From positions 374,001-438,000 of the forward strand of contig JAQGDQ010000021.1 of the NCBI GenBank assembly GCA_030141605.1: a stretch of DNA of 64,000 nt. The letters are read 5' to 3'. Each line of letters opens with the position of its first letter. Within the stretch, counting starts at the first letter, position 1. This stretch comes from Tubiluchus corallicola. Lineage: Eukaryota > Priapulida > Priapulimorpha > Priapulimorphida > Tubiluchidae. The notes beneath the pieces were generated by a model that saw only the letters and a program-made list of their open reading frames with translations, searched no databases and was not told where the DNA came from. A program made the translations under genes and the position numbers. Below, piece by piece: positions 13,779 through 24,384 of this stretch.

Positions 13779-16700
13779 TGTTGCTGCATTCGCGGTTGCT
13801 GATGCTCTTTTTTGAGTTTACTTGATGTATCAGGTAACGTTTTTCGATTTAACAGAGCCTTATTGTTATACGGTCTGTAGTTGATGTCGTCATACGCTAC
13901 TATGTTATCATTTTTTTCCGTGTCTGAATCTCCACTTTCACGGTATGTTATATCATGTCGTGCTTTGCTGCTTGACGGATTTTTTGCCACCGTTTTCTCG
14001 GTCGATGAGGGATTGTCCCGTAAGCTGTCTTGAGATTGTTGGAAACCTGCAGAAGACACGGGCTCTGATTTTTGGAATACAACGCTGTCCTGGTCATTTG
14101 TTTGCAGAGAAGTTTTACGTTGCCCGGGAATTCTTCTCTTTTCTGAATAAAGGGCTGCCAAGTTCCTCTGTTCGTGCTTGATGAAGTACTCCTCCTGCAA
14201 GACCTAAAGAAAATTATTAGCACGCAGGGGCAATAATTAGTATACTATATGCAATATTTCTTGGTTTTAGTTATGAATCAGCATAATGCTGCGCTACTAC
14301 AACACAAGGCATATTGCAATATTTCTAAAAGGCAATGGGAAAATTTGACACGAATAGAATAAGACTAGACCTTTCTATTAAGTATCTTTCGTCGCCAAAA
14401 GACGTACTAACGCAGTTTTTTGTGATTGCAAGTAGGTATGCACTAACCCAAGTAGTAAGGTACAGCATAGGAATATAAAATCTAAACCTGCTCTAATTAA
14501 TTAATGAGTTGTTATAATTTTTTTTGGTTTGAACCAAGGAAACGAAACTAATGTTCCTACCAAATTTCAACGCATTTGGATACATACTTTTGGAGTCGAA
14601 AAAGTTTGACGGATAGAATGATGAATCACAGATTTTTTCTAGAATCTAAACTGACGCTCGGGGCCTTTGTCAAGTTAGAATCGTTGTAAGTAACAATCGC
14701 CCTAGTGTGAATGATCTAACACTGAAAATGCTGCATTTCGTTGACCAGCTGTAAGAAGTGAACGTTGGATTACTTTGAACACTGGGAGATGCAATGGCCT
14801 AGTGGTTGAGGCGTTTTTAATGTAAGCAGAAGGTCAGGTCAAATCCAAGCTACATCCCAACTTGCTCACATTTCCTGTCTTTCAATTTCGGTATCAAAAT
14901 TTAATTAAGTAGATTAGAGTGTTATCATGTGAATGAAAAACTTCGTTTTATAGAAAGTAAGCTTAAAACAAGTTTCTGTATGAGTACAAGTGCGCTAACG
15001 TACACTTAACTGGATTTTGATTAACAGCCTTCTCAAGCAGCAATAAAATTCCAAAATTTTCATTTGATTGCGATTGCGATTTACTTTGAGTACGCCATAT
15101 GAATAATCGTTCATAATTAATTTTTTTTGAAGAACAGGAAGGTTTTATCGTTTATTCATATTAAGTGTTCAGCTTAAGTTGACACTGTAAATTTGGCCAA
15201 ATTAAGATGAATAACTATTACTTTATACGACTGTCTATTTGGTTTGTGGTCGGATATGACTGCTTTTGATGGTGCCTCGATATGACCAAGCGTCCCATAC
15301 TTGGTTTGGCACACGGTTTAAGGCACACGGTTAAAGTCCTGCAGAATTGATCTTGAGAACGTCCCAGTAATGAAAGAACAGTAGGCCAACTACATGCTAG
15401 TCGAGATATCAGTCTTTTTGTACCTCGAATATGCAAGGTTCCATCACAGATTTATTTCCCTTTTTAAGTTAAAATCGTTATTGCAACAATTCTAACAACA
15501 ATAAAAATTATTTTATAATGCTTCAGTCTTTTTCAACTGGCGAACTTAAAAACGCAAATTTACACGCATGCTGCTTAGTTGCTCTTCACAAGGTCTATGC
15601 TAAAATGAATTTCTGGCATAAAATGTTAAAAAGAGCAATCAAATTTTGCAAGGTGCTTGGAGCTATAAGGGTACTGTTTCCTTGAAACTTTTGAAGAAAT
15701 GCTACTAGCTACTTTTATGGATACTTTTGTAAATTTTTCGAACAGCATTTGCGTAAAGCCCTAGATAGATAGCTTCCCTGACAAACAAGTAAACAAGTTC
15801 GGTTCAAATTATTGGTCGATGGACTCGTTGAATTCAAGATCGTGAATTAAAAATGACGTCAGTCCCGCCATTTTGAATTAGAGAAAATTGAAGACTCCAC
15901 CAATCAATGCAGAATTCGTTCTAGTATTCATGTGGGGTTTCATGACGATCCGTTGCGAATGAGTGGAGCCTTAAGCTTTTCTCTAGGTTGACGTTATTGC
16001 TGTAATCTAAAATTCGAGATGGCAGATGAGAAGTCCCAGTCTGTCAGTCGAAATGGAATTCCTTCTAGTATAGTCCAATAAAGTTTCATGACAATCTGTG
16101 CTATGAGCCTTACGTTCTTTCAAAAATGGTGTATTGAAAATCCGGCTCCATCAAAACTTGCGCAATTCATTTTATTATGTAGCATATTGCTATAAAGTTT
16201 CATGATAATCCATGGCCAATTGGTCTTCGGGTTTTCTCGAAAATCACGTTATGGCCGCTGTCTTAAATGCAGTAAGACATGGAAAATCCGACTCGGTCAG
16301 TCGATGCAAAGCCAATTCTACTACATTCTTTTAAAGTTTCATGACAATCCATTGCAAATTGGAGGAACCTTAGGTTTTTTTCGAAAAATATGTTATCGCC
16401 GCCATTTTGAATTAAGATGGTAAATCAAATATCCGACTCGATTAATCGATGCAGAATTTATTCTAGTTTATTTGTATGAAGAAACATGCGATGCGTGGCG
16501 ATTTCATGGAGCCATGGGTTTTCAAAAGGTCATCCCCAACAACAAGAGCAACATCTAGATGAGTAGCGATTTGGGTTGAGTCCCTCGCCCAAAAACTTAC
16601 AAGACACTAACTTTGCATAACCTACAATAGATCTAGAGTTGGTAATAAAACATTTTAAGAAGAATGTCTATAGAAGTATACAATAAATTATCTTTCATAA

Positions 16701-17157
16701 TTTATGTATTAGTAGTCTATACTGATAGACTTACTCTTACTTTGCGTACATTTTGTTCGTCTTGTTTTTCCTGAGCAATGATCATCAGAACCTTCTCTTG
16801 GTTTAAAATTCTAGCTTTGGCTTCTTCAACGTCCCTCTTAGTATCCTCTTTAAGTATGTCTTTAGCAGTAGGCCTGTGTGGAGGCGCATTTGCGAGAGTG
16901 TTATCCGGAACCATTAGTTTGTTTTTCATAACTTTCAGCTTTTGCCTTCGCACTTCTCTAAGTTTTTCTAAATTTGGCGGTGGCATGTCATCGTCGTCTT
17001 CATCTTTTGAGCTCTTTTGTGTTTTGTTAGTCGATCGTTTCTGCTGTGGTACTGGTCGCCCTTTGACTTTGTTCTTATCATTGCCAAATTGATCAACGGG
17101 AACAAGTCCTGGCAGCTCTTTCTTCCTTATGTGTCCAATAGACCCTCGTTGAGCCAT
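12677..17157 (-). CDS. Charged protein with polyQ/16-residue repeats, family not recognised
   Basis: Two coding exons, 17157-16741 and 14203-12677, separated by a 2.5-kb intron (donor gtaagagtaag, acceptor ttttctttag, phase 0), give 647 aa. The start is the first ATG of an open exon. The N-terminus (MAQRGSIGHIRKKELPGLVP, then VDQFGN) is compact and may be the conserved part. Residues about 60-80 and 95-160 are highly charged (LREVRRQKLKVMKNK; EEAKARILNQEKVLMIIAQ; EEYFIKHEQRN) and likely helical or coiled coil. Residues about 279-360 are polyQ with a 16-residue repeat. The remainder is Asn/Ser/Asp-rich and probably disordered, ending SSEDEQ. No enzyme motif, signal peptide or membrane segment is visible. 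Function unknown; the coiled-coil N-terminus would fit a cytoskeletal or ciliary scaffold, but that is only a guess. Confidence 0.82.
13585..13795 (-). repeat. Coding minisatellite: CAG/CAA tract with four 45-48-bp units
   Basis: The core encoding KQT(Q/H)L(P/S/F)N recurs with spacing 48, 48 and 45 bp (reverse-strand cores at 13591, 13639, 13687, 13732), separated by Q7-Q8 blocks, some ending LR. The 3'-most plus-strand part (13,750-13,790) is nearly pure GCT/GTT triplets, i.e. CAG/CAA codons. All units stay in frame, which argues that the protein is translated. Confidence 0.93.
14785..14900 (+). mobile_element. tRNA-derived SINE head (candidate)
   Basis: A box A-like TGGCCTAGTGG (14795-14805) is followed 42 bp later by a degenerate box B, GGTCAAATCC (14837-14846). 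The surrounding text (agtggttgaggcg…) is typical of tRNA-derived SINEs. It sits in the intron of the Q-rich gene, on the other strand. Box B has lost the TTCGA core, so it is probably an old copy. No cloverleaf could be folded convincingly, so it is not called a tRNA gene. Confidence 0.55.
15850..16490. repeat. Degenerate satellite, about four units of 114-146 bp
   Basis: Each unit contains an element like (a)aaagtttcatgacaatcc, at 15937, 16083, 16197 and 16336. This is followed by a ttaggttttttcgaaaa-like stretch, gccgccattttgaatta, and tccgactcg(g/a)t(c/t)a(g/a)tcgatgcagaatt. Units are strongly diverged and carry indels. The array lies in the 2.5-kb intron (14204-16740) of the Q-rich gene. 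The rest of that intron holds the SINE-like piece and otherwise unremarkable AT-rich sequence. Confidence 0.85.
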
Positions 17158-19040
17158 ATTATCAAAAGTCCGAGTAATTTGATTTGTGTGCTTCTAAGAA
17201 TCTTTGGTAGTAGTTTCTGAAAGAACAGAAAATCATTGCTCTACGTGCAAATACGAATGTAGAGCTATTAAAACTGAAAGCCGTTAAATCTCAAACATCT
17301 ATAATAACTAATAATACGTTTTTCTGGTTGCAGGGTGTTTGTGAAGAAACCCCTACCAAGGAAATAAATTCTAATTCTCGGCAAATTTGGCTTTGAAAAT
17401 TGAGAATCGTTTTGAGCAAATCTTGGTTAATTTCTTGATTTCTTTCACACAAAATGAACAAGCCTGTAGTTGCCATAAAAATCACAATTCTTTCTCAGGA
17501 CGTATCTTTAGTAGCAGTGGCCCAAAACTTTATAAATTAAAGACATTTATTAATTGCCAAACCGAAGTACTGCTCTCAATAGACACGCTACAACATAACT
17601 TTGTTATTAAACTGCATACACAAATCATCCATAATTCAAGGAAAAATATGTAACGATTCTATAAACCCGTAATATACCAATACTATGCTCTAATCACCTA
17701 TAATGCACGAGCAAAGAGTTCGATTTAAAGAACGATTTAATAGCAATACTAATAGCAATTTATCAGCCTCAAATTCATAAAATACTCTGTAGCTTTACTC
17801 TCATTATTAGATGAGAAGTGTGAATAAAAAGGGCAATGAGCAAGTTTAAAAGCTATACACTACAATAAAACTAGAAGCATTGGTGAACAACACACAAGGC
17901 ATTCTACGTATAAAGTTTGAGGCATAATCACAACCCATGTCCAATTTAAATTAAGTTGATTGAATGATTACAGTTAAAAGATTTTAGAAATAGAAAGGTT
18001 TGAGATCGAAAGATACTGACTCTGACTGCCATATGTGAATAAGTGTTACACTTATTACTTACCTGTGTGCGTAATTAAAATTCGTCTTCTGATACACAAA
18101 TATTATAAGTTTACTGCAGAATTACAGCTAACGAAAAGTGGCTTTATTTCATATAATTCATATGATTCACATATTTCATATAGCTCTATACAACGAATCA
18201 CAACGTTGATATGGTTTCTTTCTGCAACAGATATTTTACGAGTAATGTCTCAGCTTCCGAGGCATCTCGACAGTTGCTGAGGCAACGCAATAACAGCGTC
18301 CTACCATCTATACAGAACCGTTCGTACTTAATATTTAATTGTTGCTAAGGCACACTTATAAATTAAATGAAAATTAATTAACCCTACAGTAATACAGCCA
18401 TAGATGACAAGTGTGTATGCAAGCACAGAGTCCCCATTAGTTCTTGGAAACGTAATGTATAAACGCCTTTTCAGTGAAATTTACTCACGGCTCCATTCAG
18501 AATTTATCTATGGAAACCTGTTGCTAAGTTTCTATTTAACTAGCTTTCTCAGCGTAATGCGTATCAGTTGGAGATAATGGAGCCAATAGTGCTGCTATTT
18601 TTGACACTCTGTAGTGAATTTTATTACTTTACTGTTTTCCACAGTGTATTCATGCTATAGCCTAACATGATGACGTCAATGTCGTTTACATAAATAGCAG
18701 CACGTTTGCGATGTATTGTCAATTTGCTTTCTGCGCATTATTTTCTTCCACTTTAAGGACTAAACTTTTATACGATGCGGGAAGGGGGGTAAGTGTAGGA
18801 TCCTGGCAAACCTGTACGAACAGTCGAATGTTTCGTAGGATATTGTGATGAAGTCCAAGTAATTTAAACTTTTCTGGGTACATGTGGCATGATTAATAGA
18901 GATTTTAGTAATTGTTGTATCGTCAAAAAGTGGATGACGTCCATGTACTGTGTATTCCACTTGACTCCACTCCAATCTAGTTTTGTAGTGACGTGATTTG
19001 ATTCTGATAATGTAACTGGTTACCAAGCAACCTGTTTTAC
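17158..19040. other. Intergenic/5' flank of the Q-rich gene
   Basis: No supportable coding exon. A perfect TGACGTCA (CRE-like) is at 18671-18678, about 1.5 kb upstream of the Q-rich gene start. A promoter probably lies just above 17157 but no TATA box in a sensible place is convincing. Confidence 0.5.
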
Positions 19041-19059
19041 TATTCTCTGTGTTTATCTT

Positions 19060-19770
19060 ACTTGCACTGAACGTTTTTCTGCCCTCCTTTACGAAGCATC
19101 AAATTCCTTTCATTTCATGCCTTTTCACCTATATATTTGTCGCAAAATCAACGTCACTTTATTTCACTAGGACTTTGTTCTGTCTTAATCTGTTTCACAT
19201 CACTCCACCTACTCCACCCAATCCACTTCACTTAGGTTACCTTCATTCAAATCCATTCATTTTCATGTTGTTCCATTCCAACGCCGTTTCATCAAGACCT
19301 CTCAGCGCTAATTCATAGTTTCCGCCATTCTGTGCTGGCCTTGTCAGCTCCTCATGCACAATTTCACAGTTATTTGATTTTACACTATTAAATCTACTGC
19401 ATTCTAATTCCCTCAAGTCCATTAAGTGGATTTTACATTTTCGACTTGCATTATATTACTCGACCAGTCTTGCCTTTATTCATTTGATTTATCTCTATAG
19501 AACTCCAGCGAATCTGCTTTGTTCTCTTTCAACACTGTTCCAGTCTAGATCACTATGGCTATTCTAGTCTTGTTTAACTAATTATTTTTACTCTATCTTT
19601 CTGTTTCAGTCTTACGTTCTCCAATCTATATTCTTTGATTTATTTAAATTTATGTATTCGTTTCAGTTTCTTCATACACGTTTATTCCTCAAAATTTCGT
19701 TTCAATGCTCATTCAGTTCATCAAGTTGTCGCTTTCACTTTCTCTCCTAAATTAGCCATTCCACATAAAA
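19060..19770. repeat. Pyrimidine-rich cryptic TTCA/TTCC repeat tract
   Basis: About 700 bp with strong C/T bias on the plus strand and recurring ttcatt, ccattc, ttcact words (for example 19,240-19,290), without a fixed period. It looks like a decayed (TTCA)n-type satellite. The open frame that runs through part of it (19,049-19,318) has the composition of the repeat and no other support. Confidence 0.5.
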
Positions 19771-19799
19771 TTAAATTACCGCGATTAAGCTATTCGTTA

Positions 19800-20566
19800 A
19801 AGGTCTAATAATAAACATTTTTAAACAGATTTAATAACGCTGTTTAATCACTGAGTAGATCTAAACATAAAATTTTCAAAAAAAATCGCCTATAGATTTA
19901 AAGGCCAAAAGTTACCTAAAGGTTGTAAATTTAATGTCCATAGCGGCACATTCGTTGCCCACAATACGATCACGGCACTGCATAAGGGTAAGCACAAAAC
20001 ATGACAATTATTTATTGCACGGTTGCATAATTTATTGTAACTGTACTTTGTGGCATCGATTACTCATTTATCATTACTAGCTTATTTAGCATAACCGCAA
20101 TTATTGACAATACTGAATCCATAAGACCAATTAACGTCAAACACATTGGTCTATCGGTCCGCCTCCACTGTAACGTCAGCACGCTCAGCCGCATTGGGGA
20201 CAACAGCTCACGCTGGACAACTGTCTAAACTGTACTAAACTAAACAACATGACAGTCACAACTAATGTCTAATCAGCAGATAAACCGATTGCACTTTTTC
20301 ATAAACACAAATTTGCAGAGCAGCAGCTATTTTTATACGAAATTAACACTTCAAGCTGCAGCACCTAAACGTAGTAGACGCACTTTTCAGAAGACAGCCC
20401 GACAAACTCCGTGAAATAGGTTTCTGACGTCTAATCTACAGTGAACACGGAACTCCAGTGTTTAACTATTCGTAACTCGCTTCACGTTCCTATCGTTGAT
20501 TAACTGAACAGCAAAGTATGTTGTGGAAAGACTGGACACTACATGGATTTGCGCCGATTCTGGGAG
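19800..20566. other. Spacer downstream of the LURAP/FAM89-like gene
   Basis: AT-rich to mixed-composition sequence between the pyrimidine tract and the last exon of the next minus-strand gene. It contains a relatively GC-richer patch at about 20,150-20,240. It should include the 3' UTR of the gene ending at 20567. No RNA gene or coding exon seen. Confidence 0.5.
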
Positions 20567-23500
20567 TTACTCGAAGATATTCTCATCAGAATAAGATCTG
20601 GACAAAATCAGTTTCAGTCCAGCAGCTTTCTTTTTATCTAATTTTCCCGTGGATTCTCTCTCCACCTGTGCTGATTTCCAGATCTGTAATCTTCGTTTCA
20701 AGTCTTCATAGCTAACATCGTATATGTCAACTGGTGGAGTGTTATCCTCGTCACCTGCTAAAGTCTTGTCTCGTAGGGCATTGTTCTCTTTGTGAGGTAA
20801 CACGTTCTCGTTGTATTCTGCTATATCTTTGCAGCAGTCCAAAGCATCATCGAGTTTGACTGCTGATCTAGATGGATAACGCCAAGTGTTCTGATCAGGA
20901 AAGAAGACTGGCTCTACGTCCATGTTTGGACTATTGTCTCGATATTCATCTTCCACTGATACATCAGATCTACCATCTGAAACAAAATACTGATAAAAGA
21001 ATAATAAAAACGACGATGAAAAGGATAAAGCAACCATAACTTACAACATTATTTATCGCAAAGCATCTACGAATCACGAAGCAAAATATTTATGAAGTTA
21101 AATTAAACTACTAATACACAAATGTAAGTTTACAGGTCTGAAAGTCTGTTATTACAGTTCCAATCTGATTCCAAGCATTATGATTGCTGCGATTTCTTGA
21201 AATGAAATCTACTGCTTCCTTTCGGTTGCGTTTGCGTCAATTTCGCAAGTTTAGCAAATTCAGTTATAGGCGTTCCGATTTTTTTATGGCACCTGAGACT
21301 AAGATTATTTCTTTGAAATGTTGCAGAGGCAGTTGGCTCGTATGGAACGAATAATTGTAAGAGACTACCTTCTTCTGCAAACTCGTCGTTATCTGTAACG
21401 GAATCAAATTCATTGCGCATGACGTATTCAGGCTCACTTTGGAATCGTCGAGATTTTGGACGTCTGGGCCACGTTCCAACCACCCGCTGTGGCACTGATT
21501 CAGAGCGTTCAGCACTACATAAGAATTACATTATGAAAATATACGTACAGTACCGAAAAATAACGTAACTTATGCGTTGTATATATGCAAACACGGTTGT
21601 CAGAAATATATCAATACGTAATTGCATATCATACCTCTTAGATATAATGTCATCACTTGCATCATCACAGCTCACTGTGTAATTACGTTCCCTCTCACTT
21701 GTGCGCTTTAACATATGAATCGTGTCTTGAATTTTCAAAAAATGGCGCAGTATTTGTCTGTCCTGTGCCTGCATAATTCGCTGAGAATAATAAACAGAGT
21801 TTTTACTTTATGAAATTCATGCTTGTAGATAATACATTTTACAATATTATGTGCTCGAAATTTCACAAAAGTTTTGCATTGTGCTAGCGGTAACAAAAAA
21901 TTCTCATTTTATTTTGTTGCTGTTGCTGCTGTTGCTGCTACTTAACTAGGTCATTTGGTTAGGAAAAGGCAAATTGTTCTTATTCGAGTGAGCTAGGATA
22001 AGGATTAGAGATACGCTTTATCAGTAAAATTTCAGTTTCGGATATGAATCATGTGGCTGTCAACTCCTGGTCATAAACCCATATAGGATCTTATTTGTTG
22101 CTTTTGTGTTACATCTTTGTACAAGCCCCTGGTTCGAGTCGCTAGATAGTTGTGAATTGTCAATTGATTGAACAAGGGCAAATAAATGTTGTCTTTGTCT
22201 TTAATGTCGTATTTTATTATTTTTCGAGTTTTGAGTATACAAAGACAATGTCACTCACAGGAATATATAATAACGTGACTTCTGTGAGGAGATGCGACTG
22301 AGATATGACAAATAAACGTAAGACTAACGTAGAAATCTTGATTATGGTTAAAGGAAATCAGAAGATTTGCCATCCCAGAACTTGCACGGAAAGACAACTA
22401 ATAATTAGTGTAGCAATTAGTGCTTTAAAAATTAATTAGTGTATCAACGAACAGACCAGCCTAACGAATCCGACAACGAATTGTGTTAGGCCCACACACG
22501 ACAACGAATATTCTTGATTTGCAGTTTCCAATCATTAGTTTATTTAGTCATACATTTTGTTTTACTACTTGTACTAAGTAAGCAATAACTTTCAAAAAGC
22601 TCTGTTTAATGCATTCATACCAGTTCTTTTCTGAGGGTGTTAAGGGCTTCGTTTATTCGGTTTTTCCTGTTAATATAGTTATCATGACTGTCATCTATCA
22701 TCACAGCACCAGTGGCTTCTTTTTCTACCTCAAATGGTAATTCCAGTAATTTATTAAACTTGCATGGGTTGTGTAATGAACTTTTACGATGTGGCAATGT
22801 GGAAATACCTGTAACATTAAACACAAGTATAGGCAATGCGTATGCATTTTTACAAATGTCAGTTTCCACTAAATTCAATTCTAATGTTTAATGTCATCTA
22901 GTGATCATTTGTGTTGCACGTTGCCAGCTGTATAATGTCTATTCTAAGCTTCCAGTATTCAGAAATTTGTAATTACCTCAACAGCAAACTTTCAGGATAA
23001 GCAGAGGACAATTACCAGGAGACAGCAAGGCCATTAAAAATCATTATAATTTCAAAATAAGATGATTAAATCTATGTGCTTCCAAAATTTGTGTAGGTAA
23101 GAAAAGTTATGCCTCTAATTCGATTCAAGAAGAGGCGTTTCTGGAAGAAATTAAACAGTTGTAGTCAATTTATCACTTTCCATTCTGAAAAAGAACTTAT
23201 GTTGAACTCAAAAAGAAAAGGTTTTAGAGGCTTATTAAAATGATATGCCTACAAACTGAGCAACGACCTTTTTAAGTCTGGTTACACGTAACCTCATTTT
23301 TTCTGCATAGCCGCATTTAAAAAATGAATGTCAATAGTCCTTGTATTTTAAGATCTACAAATACAAGTTCAGTAGCCTACAAATAGGTAAGCCGTACAGA
23401 TACCACTTACTGTTTTGAGTGCTAAAGCAGTTAAAAGTTATAAAAACATCTACCCATTTAGCTGTTTTTAACTATCGTTGGTAACGACTATTTTTCCTGG

Positions 23501-24384
23501 CATAAATTTGTTTTCAGTTTTATGTTATATCAAGTTAACAGTTAAATAGGGTCTCCTGCATGACTGAGCAATATAGAACACAAACCTTTCAATAATCAGA
23601 TGTATTTTATATTTTCTTAATAGTAACCAAGTTAAAGCGTTCATAATTATTGTTAGGCCTACTGTATAATCTTTTTAATTGCCTTTCTGCAGTTGTTTCT
23701 TTAACCACGTCATTGTATACAGTTTAACTACGTATCTAGCAGGTATTGACCATAAGTGAGGATGATACTCAGTGAAGATGAAACGTTTTGCCTGCTTTTA
23801 ATTTAGTTGTGATTGTCGTTGTCATGCAACGATATGTGTAATGCATCAGCGGCTCTAGCAAATGGTTGGAAGAATACTGAAGAATATTTTTCCCGATTTT
23901 TGAAGCAATCAGTGAAACACAGAAAGGGCTTATATTACTAATAATGCAATAAACGGTCCATTATTTTAGTTCAGCAAAAAATAATCACTTCACGTGCTTA
24001 TGAGTCGTGAATGCCTGACTGGCTCGGGTTAGGCTTAGTGAATATTTTATTGAGACTCTAAAATCAGAAAATAGTTTTTGCACCTGAATGATCAGAATCG
24101 GTGAGACTCTTGATGTTCGTCAAACTCGTTTCGCTTCTTATCCTGCGCAGTTGTATGCGTCGATGTAGCATTCTAGAACAATCTTCGCTAATTCTCCTGG
24201 TCTTCTCTTCTGGCGTCCCAGACATGTCACTCAATTCCAGGTGTGCAGGAAGGGCCATCCGTTCCTTAGCGTCTAATTCGGGCGCACGACTTAAATCCGG
24301 GTAGTTTGCTAATTCAATGCAGTCAGTGGTAGCACTAAAACGAACCTTTGCACTTTTCGACTTTCTGACTGACATGTTAGCCAT
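20567..24384 (-). CDS. Small Leu-rich-helix protein, LURAP1/FAM89-like (tentative), long isoform
   Basis: Five exons: 24384-24084, 22808-22621, 21780-21635, 21514-21369 and 20976-20567; all junctions GT/AG with matching phases (1,0,2,1), giving 396 aa. The start ATG has a good context (taaccATGG) and is preferred to an upstream in-frame ATG. Exon 1 is basic and serine-rich, with RRIRSETSLTN near residue 80. Residues about 152-185 form an amphipathic Leu-rich helix (LRKEL-RIMQAQDRQILRHFLKIQDTI) resembling the leucine-repeat segment of LURAP1/LRAP25 (FAM89) adaptors of the MRCK-myosin pathway; FAM167 has a comparable stretch. The C-terminal exon ends with a basic KLDKKKAAGLKLI and SRSYSDENIFE. 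No enzyme motif. The family link rests on one short helix, so it is a suggestion; the exon model itself is well supported. Confidence 0.72.
21178..21514 (-). CDS. Alternative, extended terminal exon of the LURAP/FAM89-like gene
   Basis: If the internal donor at 21368 (GAAG|gtagtc) is not used, exon 4 stays open for 191 more bases and stops at 21178. This gives a 323-aa isoform with a different tail (GSLLQLFVPYEPT…, basic end HFKKSQQS). The extension is open without interruption and looks like real coding sequence, while the spliced version joins in phase to a second long coding exon. Both forms may exist. Confidence 0.5.
22040..22210 (+). mobile_element. Possible SINE fragment
   Basis: GGTTCGAGTC at 22131-22140 fits the RNA polymerase III box B, and the downstream text ends in a short caaataaatgttgtctttgtcttt repeat like a SINE tail. 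No good box A is visible upstream at the usual distance, so this is a weak call. It lies in an intron of the LURAP/FAM89-like gene. Confidence 0.25.

Noticed and set aside
12666-14223. Plus-strand frames across the Q-rich exon (102, 88, 78 codons) and a second minus-strand frame
   Set aside because: Antisense or frame shadows of the 508-codon exon, which has matching splice sites and phase.
14791-14862. Functional tRNA gene
   Set aside because: Box A is good but box B is decayed and no paired acceptor stem is visible; called a SINE head instead.
19049-19318. 89-codon hydrophobic frame
   Set aside because: Composition is that of the C/T-rich tract; no splice partners or family features.
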